NCBI GenBank assembly: GCA_963660495.1
Contig: CAVKYO010000047.1
Location: 1 to 6,325 of the forward strand
DNA from: CAG-877 sp963660495
GTDB lineage: Bacteria; Bacillota_I; Bacilli_A; RF39; UBA660
Reading direction: 5' to 3'
Length of the DNA stretch: 6,325 nucleotides
The notes below the pieces were generated by a model. It saw nothing but the letters and a program-made list of their open reading frames with translations. It was not told where the DNA came from and did no database searches. A program made the position numbers and the translations under genes. Positions 1 through 5,070 of the stretch are shown piece by piece (position 1 is the stretch's first letter; each line of letters opens with the position of its first letter).

Positions 1-63
1 TGTTTCTCCACAAGCACAAGTAACTGTACAGTCTACCATTGTTGGATGTATATCCTTTTTCAT
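1..63 (-). CDS. rpmE: Ribosomal protein L31 (bL31), N-terminal part, cut by the window edge
   Basis: The reverse strand from 63 reads MKKDIHPTMVDCTVTCACGE and continues past the window edge, so only 21 codons are visible. This matches the start of bacterial L31, a small protein of the large ribosomal subunit near the central protuberance and the inter-subunit bridge. The CxC pair at residues 16 and 18 is the first half of the zinc site of the C+ (zinc-binding) form; the second half (CxxC near residue 37) would lie outside the window. A strong site, GGAAGGAGA at 70-78, precedes the ATG at good spacing. It follows the SGNH-like gene by 60 bp but appears to have its own promoter (118-146) and a hairpin in its leader (82-98). 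In B. subtilis rpmE follows rho; here it follows a different gene. Confidence 0.93.
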   Translation of the reverse strand, partial: MKKDIHPTMVDCTVTCACGET

Positions 64-69
64 ACGATC

Positions 70-78
70 TCTCCTTCC
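70..78 (-). promoter_or_regulatory. Ribosome binding site of rpmE
   Basis: GGAAGGAGA on the minus strand, six bases before the ATG at 63. It is a near-full match to the anti-Shine-Dalgarno and is the main evidence, with the L31 match, for this start. Confidence 0.85.
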
Positions 79-79
79 G

Positions 80-100
80 CCATGACAACGTTTGTCATAG
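80..100 (-). promoter_or_regulatory. Hairpin in the rpmE leader (candidate L31 leader or operator)
   Basis: A perfect 7-bp inverted repeat at 82-98, ATGACAA-ACG-TTGTCAT on the minus strand, can be extended outward by a G-U and a C-G pair to nine pairs. It sits directly upstream of the Shine-Dalgarno (70-78) and downstream of the predicted start of transcription near 111, so it would be in the 5' leader of the rpmE mRNA. Such a hairpin could be an autoregulatory site for L31 (L31 leader motifs have been described in Firmicutes) or a DNA operator. I cannot tell which from one sequence. Confidence 0.45.
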
Positions 101-117
101 TAATTAAATGCGTTCTT

Positions 118-146
118 AGTATATCAGTTATTTTTTTGTTTTTCAA
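118..146 (-). promoter_or_regulatory. Sigma-A promoter for rpmE, inside the 3' end of the SGNH-like gene
   Basis: On the minus strand TTGAAA (141-146) is followed by exactly 17 bases and TATACT (118-123). Both hexamers match consensus at five of six positions. The TG of an extended -10 (TGn) is supplied by the TGA stop codon of the upstream gene (124-126). Transcription would start near 111, giving a leader of about 48 nt that holds the hairpin at 82-98 and the ribosome binding site. This would let rpmE be expressed independently of the fba-murA unit upstream. Confidence 0.7.
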
Positions 147-867
147 GTCTTTTAGCCATATTATCTACTATTTTGTTAGAAATTGCTTGATATCCATGCC
201 TATTTGGATAAATATTTTGTTTTCTAGAACGAAAATTTTTATTATTTTGAAAATCTGTATATGTATCTATGTAAATTATGTCTTTATTATTTTTATAAAT
301 ATCATTTAGTTTTTTTATACCTGTTGTTAGAAAGTAATTAGTTGGATTTATGTTGTAATATCCTATTACGTATATATCATATTGATAATATTTTTTTAGT
401 TCTATAATTAGACTATTAAAGTCTTTTTCAATATCAGTAATTATTTTATCTAATTTACTATCTGTTAGATTATCGGCTATACTCATTTGATAAATTAAAT
501 CATTTAATCCTATTGATAGTGTTAAAATAGTACTTTCTCTTAGCGTTTGTTTTAAATTTAATTCTTGATTACCTATATTTATTTTTTTATTAACTATTAT
601 TTTACTTTTTAAATCTGTTATGGACATTGTTTCTTCTGAAAATGATTTTATATACCTATTTAAATAGTTTTTTTCTTGTAAATAGTCTTTTAAATAGTCA
701 CTGTAGCCATAATCAACTTGCCCATATGAATCTTTTCCTAGGGCAAAGCCATCTCCTAATGATAAATAATTTTGGTTGTTTTTATTGTTTTCTTTAAATA
801 TTATAAATACTAGTAAACATACTAGTATACTTATTATTAGTTTATAGTGTTTTTTTATAAGCTTCAT
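124..867 (-). CDS. Membrane-anchored SGNH/GDSL-hydrolase-like protein, probably catalytically inactive
   Basis: A 247-residue protein. Residues 1-9 are Lys-rich and 10-24 form one hydrophobic segment with no clear cleavage site, so the rest is probably outside the cell, anchored by its N-terminus. The SGNH layout is recognisable: block I is YLSLGDGFALG (34-44), followed by a GYSDYLKDYL stretch typical of the family; block III is SIGLND (118-123), keeping the oxyanion Asn122; block V is NIYPNRHGYQ (218-227). The catalytic residues are not conserved: the Ser of GDS is Gly40, and the Asp and His of the D-x-x-H motif align with Gln217 and Tyr220. The block II Gly also seems to be missing. Family members are esterases or lipases acting on lipids or cell-wall esters; this one may instead bind a ligand. 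It lies 36 bp after murA and has a GGAGG site (872-876) four bases before its ATG. The domain call is solid; the loss of activity is inferred from the motifs. Confidence 0.82.
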   Translation of the reverse strand: MKLIKKHYKLIISILVCLLVFIIFKENNKNNQNYLSLGDGFALGKDSYGQVDYGYSDYLKDYLQEKNYLNRYIKSFSEETMSITDLKSKIIVNKKINIGNQELNLKQTLRESTILTLSIGLNDLIYQMSIADNLTDSKLDKIITDIEKDFNSLIIELKKYYQYDIYVIGYYNINPTNYFLTTGIKKLNDIYKNNKDIIYIDTYTDFQNNKNFRSRKQNIYPNRHGYQAISNKIVDNMAKRLEKQKNN

Positions 868-881
868 AGTGCCTCCAAAAT

Positions 882-917
882 TAAAAGAAATATAACTATA
901 TAATTATATTTCTTTTA
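882..917 (-). repeat. Perfect 14-bp inverted repeat over the murA stop codon (weak terminator or attenuator)
   Basis: Arms at 882-895 and 904-917 are exact reverse complements with an 8-nt loop (896-903). Only one pair is G-C. On the minus strand the upstream arm contains the last sense codons and the TAA of murA, and the downstream arm ends in TCTTTTA, followed by AATTTT. It therefore resembles an AT-only intrinsic terminator or an mRNA-stabilising hairpin between murA and the SGNH-like gene. The U-tract is imperfect, so partial read-through is likely. Confidence 0.6.
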
Positions 918-2157
918 TTCTTATTTTAGCACCTACTTCAGATAGTTTTTCAACTATGTCTTCATATCCTCTTAAAATATGTTCGGCGTTTGTTATTGTT
1001 GTTCTACCATCAGCTTTTAATCCTGCTGCTATCATGGCAGCTCCTGCTCTAAGATCAGTTGCGACAACTTGGCAACCTTTTAATTTTGTTGATCCAAGTA
1101 TTGTAGCAGTTTGATTTTTTACGGTAATGTCAGCACCTAAATCATTTAAATATGGAATATGCATGAATCGGTTTTCCCATATTGTTTCAGTTACTTTTGA
1201 CTTACCAGAACTTTGTGTTAAAAGTACTGTAAATGGTTGTTGCAAATCGGTTGGAAAGCCTGGATATACAGCTGTTTTTATATTTGTTGATTTATATGAA
1301 TCTTTAGAATTAATTATTACATAATCTGAGCCAAGTTCGAGATTAACACCTATTTCTTCTAATTTTGATATTAATGAATCAATGTGTTCTGGGATAATAT
1401 TATCTACTTTTAATGGAGCTCCTGATAAAGCACCAATGATTATGTAGGTTCCAGCTTCAATACGATCTGGTATTACTTCATGAAAACATTGATGAAGATA
1501 ATCTACTCCTTCTATTTTTATTGTTGAAGTTCCAGCTCCAGTAATTTTTGCACCCATGTTATTTAAGAATGTGGCAACGTTTACTATTTCTGGCTCTTTT
1601 GCGGCATTATCTATTATTGTTTTACCTTTAGCTTTTACGGCTGCTAACATAATATTTATTGTTGCTCCTACTGAGGCAATATCTAAATATATATTGGCAC
1701 CTTTTAGTTCATCGGCTTCTACTGTATATTTATTTTTATCAACAGTTACTTTTGCTCCTAAAGCTTCAAATCCTTTTAAGTGCAAATCTATTGGTCTAGC
1801 TCCTATAGAACACCCTCCTGGAAAATACATTGATGCTTTTCCATATTTTCCTAATAATGCACCCATGAAGTAATATGAAGCTCTTAATTTTTTTGAAAAT
1901 TCTTCAGTTATTTCTGTATTTTCCATTTTACTTGGATTTATAATTATACTTTCACTTGCTCTTTTTGTTTCTACTTTTAAAGTGTTTAATATGGCACACA
2001 AGTCATTTGTATCAGTTATTTCTGGGACATTACATATTGTTACTTCTTCATCTGTTAGTATTGCGGCTGGTATAAGAGCAACTGTTGCGTTTTTTGCTCC
2101 GGAAACTCTAATACTTCCTGTTAGTTTATGACCTCCGTCTATTTCTATAACTTTCAT
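904..2157 (-). CDS. murA: UDP-N-acetylglucosamine 1-carboxyvinyltransferase
   Basis: A 417-residue cytoplasmic enzyme of the usual length that transfers enolpyruvate from phosphoenolpyruvate to UDP-GlcNAc, the first committed step of peptidoglycan synthesis and the fosfomycin target. Visible key residues: SGAKNA with Lys22 and Asn23, Arg92, FPGGCSIGARP with the catalytic Cys116 and Arg121, FPTDLQQPF with Asp304, DLRAG with Arg370, and RGYED with Arg396. These match the known E. coli residues (K22, N23, R91, C115, R120, D305, R371, R397) within one position. The start has a strong GGAGGTG site. It follows fba by 27 bp and is probably co-transcribed with it. In B. subtilis the second MurA paralogue (murAB, or murZ) lies near fbaA, so this copy may be that paralogue; whether another murA exists cannot be seen. 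Cys at position 116 predicts a normal fosfomycin-binding site. Confidence 0.97.
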   Translation of the reverse strand: MKVIEIDGGHKLTGSIRVSGAKNATVALIPAAILTDEEVTICNVPEITDTNDLCAILNTLKVETKRASESIIINPSKMENTEITEEFSKKLRASYYFMGALLGKYGKASMYFPGGCSIGARPIDLHLKGFEALGAKVTVDKNKYTVEADELKGANIYLDIASVGATINIMLAAVKAKGKTIIDNAAKEPEIVNVATFLNNMGAKITGAGTSTIKIEGVDYLHQCFHEVIPDRIEAGTYIIIGALSGAPLKVDNIIPEHIDSLISKLEEIGVNLELGSDYVIINSKDSYKSTNIKTAVYPGFPTDLQQPFTVLLTQSSGKSKVTETIWENRFMHIPYLNDLGADITVKNQTATILGSTKLKGCQVVATDLRAGAAMIAAGLKADGRTTITNAEHILRGYEDIVEKLSEVGAKIRIKEI

Positions 2158-2184
2158 TCTACACCTCCATCTACCTAATATATT

Positions 2185-3030
2185 CTATATCTTGGTTCCA
2201 AATAACGTTACAATTTCTGAGATTCTTTCTTTCATTGCTATTTCACCTGATGAAATTATTTTTCTTGGATCATAAACGTCTTCATTCTCTAAAAGATACT
2301 TTCTTAATGATTTACTCCATACTGATTGAAGTTCAGTATTAATATTTATTTTTGATATTCCTTTTGATATAGCCATTCTAATTTTATCGTCTGGAATTCC
2401 AGTTCCTCCATGTAACACTAATGGAATTGGTAAATTTTTACTAATATTTTCCATTGTTTCAAAGTCAAGATTAGCTTCTTTTTTATAAAAGCCATGTACA
2501 CTACCTAGTGCTGGTGCCAATGCATCAATATTGGTGTTTTTATATAATATTTGACAATCTTCTAGTGTGGCGTTTGTTTCTTCTTTAGTCATATTATCAT
2601 CTGTTGTTCCTATATGACCAACTTCTGCTTCAACACTTATCCCTCTTTCATGAGCATACGAAACAACTTCTTTTGTTATTTTAATATTTTCTTCTAATGG
2701 TAGTCTTGAGCCATCGATCATTACAGATGAAAATCCGGCGTCTATTGCTGAAATGCAACTTTCTACACTACTTCCATGATCTAGATGCAGACATACTGGT
2801 ATTTTAATATTTAATGACTTAATCATTGCTTTTACCATATCAGCTACTACTAAGTATGAGCCCATATATTTAGCAGCTCCTTCACTTACTCCTAAAATAA
2901 CTGGTATATTTAATTCATTACATTCTTCTAATATAAACTTAGTCCATTCTAAATTATTAATATTAAAATGTGGTACCGCATAATGTTCTTCTTTAGCTTT
3001 TTTTAACATTTGATTCATGTTTACTAACAT
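2185..3030 (-). CDS. fba: Class II fructose-bisphosphate aldolase
   Basis: Cleaves fructose 1,6-bisphosphate into dihydroxyacetone phosphate and glyceraldehyde 3-phosphate in glycolysis, and the reverse in gluconeogenesis, using a metal ion. I take the ATG at 3028-3030, giving 281 residues starting MLVNMNQMLKKAKE, which aligns with the usual MPLVTxKEML start. A longer frame begins with TTG at 3075, but that TTG is the -35 box of the promoter. Numbered from this ATG: CLHLDHGSS carries catalytic Asp84 and metal ligand His85; VEAEVGHIG has Glu136; ALGSVHGFYK has His179; LVLHGGTG has His207; ININTE is the C-terminal phosphate/substrate loop. The family also includes tagatose-bisphosphate aldolase (GatY/KbaY), which cannot be fully excluded, but the NNLEWTKFIL start and the murA neighbour favour FBA. 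The ribosome binding site is GGGTGAT, three bases before the ATG. Confidence 0.93.
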   Translation of the reverse strand: MLVNMNQMLKKAKEEHYAVPHFNINNLEWTKFILEECNELNIPVILGVSEGAAKYMGSYLVVADMVKAMIKSLNIKIPVCLHLDHGSSVESCISAIDAGFSSVMIDGSRLPLEENIKITKEVVSYAHERGISVEAEVGHIGTTDDNMTKEETNATLEDCQILYKNTNIDALAPALGSVHGFYKKEANLDFETMENISKNLPIPLVLHGGTGIPDDKIRMAISKGISKININTELQSVWSKSLRKYLLENEDVYDPRKIISSGEIAMKERISEIVTLFGTKI

Positions 3031-3046
3031 CTTATCACCCAAATTC

Positions 3047-3075
3047 ATCATAAAAAAATATGAGTTGTTTGTCAA
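3047..3075 (-). promoter_or_regulatory. Strong sigma-A promoter for fba-murA
   Basis: On the minus strand TTGACA (3070-3075, consensus) is followed by exactly 17 bases and TATGAT (3047-3052, five of six matches). Transcription would start near the G at 3040, leaving only about 10 nt before the fba ATG at 3030, with the GGGTGAT ribosome binding site at the very 5' end of the mRNA. The promoter lies wholly in the gap between mntP and fba and is the best promoter match in the window. It marks fba-murA as a separate unit from prfA to mntP. Confidence 0.85.
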
Positions 3076-3113
3076 TGTTTTACTTGTATTATTGAGATAT
3101 ATTTTGTAAATAA

Positions 3114-3644
3114 TTAGTTAATAAGGTACTTTATCGACAGTAAAATCAAAATTATTATTCCAAAGTATGTAGCTTTTTTTCCTAGTTTTTTTGACAGGAA
3201 TTTTCCAAGCAGTAATCCTAATAATGTAAATATAGCTGAGGTGATACTAAAAATTAAAAAGGCTATATTTAAATTATTTTCTACTATACTTAGAGCTAAG
3301 CCTATAGAGAAACTATCTATACTTACGGTAAAAGCAAATACTATCATGGAAAAAATACTGGTTATAGTACCTTTTATTTCTTCATCTTTTGATGTATACA
3401 TTTCTATTGCGATAATAAGAAAAATTAAAGCAACTATGATGTTAGAGCCGGTTGTTATAAACTCTATTTTTTTTCCGATAGATGAGGCTAAGTAAGGCAT
3501 TAAGTAATGAAAGAAGCCTACGAAAATACTTAACATAATTGCTTTTTTAGTACTTATTTTATTTGTACCATACGCTATTGCTAGTGAAAAGGCATCCATA
3601 CTTAGTCCTAAAGCAATAAAAAAATATATAAGGAGTTGCTGCAT
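3114..3644 (-). CDS. mntP: MntP-family membrane protein, putative manganese exporter
   Basis: A 176-residue, strongly hydrophobic protein with about six membrane segments. It has the two-repeat layout of the MntP family (formerly DUF204), each half carrying an acidic residue in a conserved motif: GLSMDAFSLAI with Asp17, and VSIDSFSIGL with Asp110. GFFHYLMP (43-50) and the C-terminal LGLLLGKFL and LGKKATYFG pieces also fit. MntP proteins export Mn2+ at the cytoplasmic membrane; the related YtaF proteins are linked to sporulation. The length fits MntP rather than the longer YtaF, but the position after spoIIR leaves YtaF-like roles open. The start has an AAGGTGAT site a few bases upstream. The gap to spoIIR is only 33 bp, so there is no room for the yybP-ykoY manganese riboswitch that often precedes mntP, and none is visible. 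It is probably co-transcribed with spoIIR. Confidence 0.88.
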   Translation of the reverse strand: MQQLLIYFFIALGLSMDAFSLAIAYGTNKISTKKAIMLSIFVGFFHYLMPYLASSIGKKIEFITTGSNIIVALIFLIIAIEMYTSKDEEIKGTITSIFSMIVFAFTVSIDSFSIGLALSIVENNLNIAFLIFSITSAIFTLLGLLLGKFLSKKLGKKATYFGIIILILLSIKYLIN

Positions 3645-3677
3645 TATATCACCTTATATATTTTATTCTTATAATTA

Positions 3678-4199
3678 TTAAAAATACTTATCTATTATTT
3701 CTTTAATGAATGATGTATATTCTACTTCATTTGTATCAGTCTCTTCTGCTTCTAATAGACATAATGGTGGAAATAGTACACACCAGAAGTTGTCTCCTAG
3801 ACCATCGCCTAAAGTTATTACTAATGATTCATAATTACCTTCTTCATAACTAACTCCTTTGTACTCTTTTTCAGGAAAATAGTTTTCTCCATAATTGATA
3901 TCATAGTCATCTTTATATGTTTCATTTTGAATAGTATGTTCTACGACTTTTTCAAAGTTATGAATATTATTATTTATAATTTCACGGGATGTTTTTATAT
4001 CTTTAGAATAGTTGTTGATGGTTTCTATTTCTTGGTAAAGATTTTTAACTAGTTCCTTTTTAGTGTTTTGATCATGTTCACTATTACTATTTGCAATTAT
4101 TCTAAATCTTATTGATTCTTTAGGAATGGTAATTTTTTCCGTTTTATTTAGGGATAGTATTACAATTATTACACTTAGTATTATAAGAGTTTTTTTCAT
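3678..4199 (-). CDS. spoIIR: Stage II sporulation protein R (SpoIIR)
   Basis: A 173-residue exported protein: a Lys-Lys N-terminus and a hydrophobic segment at 4-17 form a signal peptide or anchor. Family motifs are clear: IRFRIIANSNSEHDQ (30-44), then near the C-terminus YESLVITLGDG (123-133) and NFWCVLFPPLC (137-147). In B. subtilis SpoIIR is made in the forespore and crosses to the inter-membrane space, where it triggers the SpoIIGA protease to process pro-sigma-E in the mother cell. This copy is shorter than the B. subtilis protein (about 220 residues), with a short tail after the FPPLC motif. It lies 46 bp after prmC, and its Shine-Dalgarno sits inside a hairpin (4207-4231). I see no clear sigma-F promoter upstream. 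Its presence suggests a spore-forming organism or one that recently was. Confidence 0.94.
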   Translation of the reverse strand: MKKTLIILSVIIVILSLNKTEKITIPKESIRFRIIANSNSEHDQNTKKELVKNLYQEIETINNYSKDIKTSREIINNNIHNFEKVVEHTIQNETYKDDYDINYGENYFPEKEYKGVSYEEGNYESLVITLGDGLGDNFWCVLFPPLCLLEAEETDTNEVEYTSFIKEIIDKYF

Positions 4200-4206
4200 T
4201 ATAAAA

Positions 4207-4231
4207 CCTCACTTTCATTTTAATAGTGAGG
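4207..4231 (-). terminator. Hairpin between prmC and spoIIR that contains the spoIIR ribosome binding site
   Basis: Arms CCTCACT and AGTGAGG form a perfect 7-bp stem (4207-4213 with 4225-4231) around an 11-nt loop. On the minus strand the 3' arm is AGTGAGG, followed by TTTTATA and the spoIIR ATG. The structure can therefore act as a weak terminator after prfA-prmC, as a cap on the GTGAGG Shine-Dalgarno of spoIIR, or both. The U-tract on this strand is short (TTTT). Read on the plus strand, the same stem is followed by a T-rich tail and would be a better terminator, although no plus-strand gene is visible. Confidence 0.6.
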
Positions 4232-4245
4232 CTTTTATTATTTTT

Positions 4246-5070
4246 TTATTCAAGATTTTTAAAAATAAATATCATTCTGTCTTTTTTGGATAAATCTTTA
4301 TAAACTTCTACTCTTACATCTGATAAATATTTATTGATTAATTCTTTTATGTCATTGGCTTGAGTCATACCAATTTCAAAGGCTACTAAACATCTATCTT
4401 TCATAAATGGTGAAATATTTTCTAATATTTTTTTATAACAGTCTAGGCCATTTTCACCAGCGTACAAAGCAATATGAGGTTCATTATCTTTAACTATCTT
4501 TTCAATTTCTTCTGTTGTTTTTATATAAGGCGGGTTACTTATAATGATATCATATTTTTTATTCACATTTTGGAACATGTCACTTTCTATTAAATTGGCT
4601 TTTGAATTTAGTTTTGCACAGTTTTTGTGGGCAACTTCTAATGCTTTTGGACTTATATCTATTAAATCCACAGAATTTGTGGATAATTTTTTTTCCAGAG
4701 TAAGACCAATGACACCTGAACCTGTTCCTAAATCAATTATATCCACAGGTTCTGTGAAAAACTTTTTTGAAAATTCAATGGTTTTTTCCAGTAACTCTTC
4801 TGTTTCAAATCTTGGTATTAGGGTATTTTCATTTATTATGAACTTATTACCATAAAAGTTAACATATCCGAGAGCATATTGAATTGGAGTTCCTTCTTCT
4901 AAGGCTTTGACATATTCTTTATATTTTTTTACGTCTTCTTCACTTACTTCGTAGTCTAAATAATTTAACAATTCCAAAGGATTTCTATTAAGTAGTTCAC
5001 CTAAAAGTATTTTAGCATGGTCTGAATGAATGTGCTGTTTAGCAAAAAACAGAAGATCTTCTACTGTCAT
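4246..5070 (-). CDS. prmC: Peptide chain release factor N5-glutamine methyltransferase
   Basis: A 274-residue cytoplasmic methyltransferase (HemK/PrmC) that methylates the Gln of the GGQ motif in release factors using S-adenosylmethionine, improving peptide release. The N-terminal helical domain (about 1-75) ends in GTPIQYALGYVNFYG (60-74), a family hallmark. Next come LIPRFETEELLE (84-95), the SAM-binding motif DLGTGSG (113-119), and NPPY (179-182), which positions the target glutamine. Its ATG overlaps the prfA TAA by one base (TAATG at 5068-5072), so the two are translationally coupled and the enzyme is made with its substrate. The nearest good Shine-Dalgarno, AAAGGAG in the prfA end, lies about 13 bases upstream, farther than usual, which fits start by coupling. 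Confidence 0.97.
   Translation of the reverse strand: MTVEDLLFFAKQHIHSDHAKILLGELLNRNPLELLNYLDYEVSEEDVKKYKEYVKALEEGTPIQYALGYVNFYGNKFIINENTLIPRFETEELLEKTIEFSKKFFTEPVDIIDLGTGSGVIGLTLEKKLSTNSVDLIDISPKALEVAHKNCAKLNSKANLIESDMFQNVNKKYDIIISNPPYIKTTEEIEKIVKDNEPHIALYAGENGLDCYKKILENISPFMKDRCLVAFEIGMTQANDIKELINKYLSDVRVEVYKDLSKKDRMIFIFKNLE
4664..4747. promoter_or_regulatory. Possible cluster of DnaA boxes inside prmC
   Basis: A perfect match to the DnaA box TTATCCACA lies on the minus strand at 4678-4686. It faces a 7-of-9 match on the plus strand (AAATCCACA, 4664-4672) five bases away; together they make a 7-bp inverted repeat. A third, 8-of-9 match (ATATCCACA, plus strand) is at 4739-4747. Another exact box at 5209-5217 lies in prfA, where it is partly explained by the conserved NYPQN codons. 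Function is unproven; the boxes lie in coding sequence. Confidence 0.25.

Noticed and set aside
64..126. The SGNH-like gene and rpmE are in the same frame with only one TGA between them, hinting at read-through or TGA as Trp
   Set aside because: TGG encodes Trp in murA, fba and spoIIR, no conserved gene has an internal TGA, and rpmE has its own promoter, ribosome binding site and native start. The open 20-codon gap is probably chance.
46..309. Open frame of 87 codons on the plus strand with hydrophobic residues
   Set aside because: It lies across the rpmE promoter and leader and antisense to the SGNH-like gene. Its Ile/Phe-rich composition is what reversed AT-rich coding sequence gives.
903..908. 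TATAAT over the murA stop as a promoter for the SGNH-like gene
   Set aside because: No acceptable -35 lies 16-18 bases upstream (GCTAAA at 17), and the hexamer is a by-product of the AT-rich inverted repeat.
1127..1873. Two plus-strand frames (1127-1324 and 1556-1873) inside murA
   Set aside because: Both are antisense to a fully conserved murA, with no ribosome binding site or recognisable domain.
3031..3075. TTG start at 3075 adding 15 residues to fba
   Set aside because: The TTG is the -35 hexamer, the added residues do not match the family, and the ATG at 3030 has the ribosome binding site and the normal N-terminus.
3241..3495. Plus-strand frame of 84 codons inside mntP
   Set aside because: Antisense shadow of a conserved membrane protein; no family resemblance.
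3645..3677. yybP-ykoY manganese riboswitch before mntP
   Set aside because: The 33-bp gap is too short and has no structured, GC-containing elements.
4544..4855. Plus-strand frame of 103 codons inside prmC
   Set aside because: Antisense shadow of the conserved methyltransferase core, including NPPY and the SAM motif.
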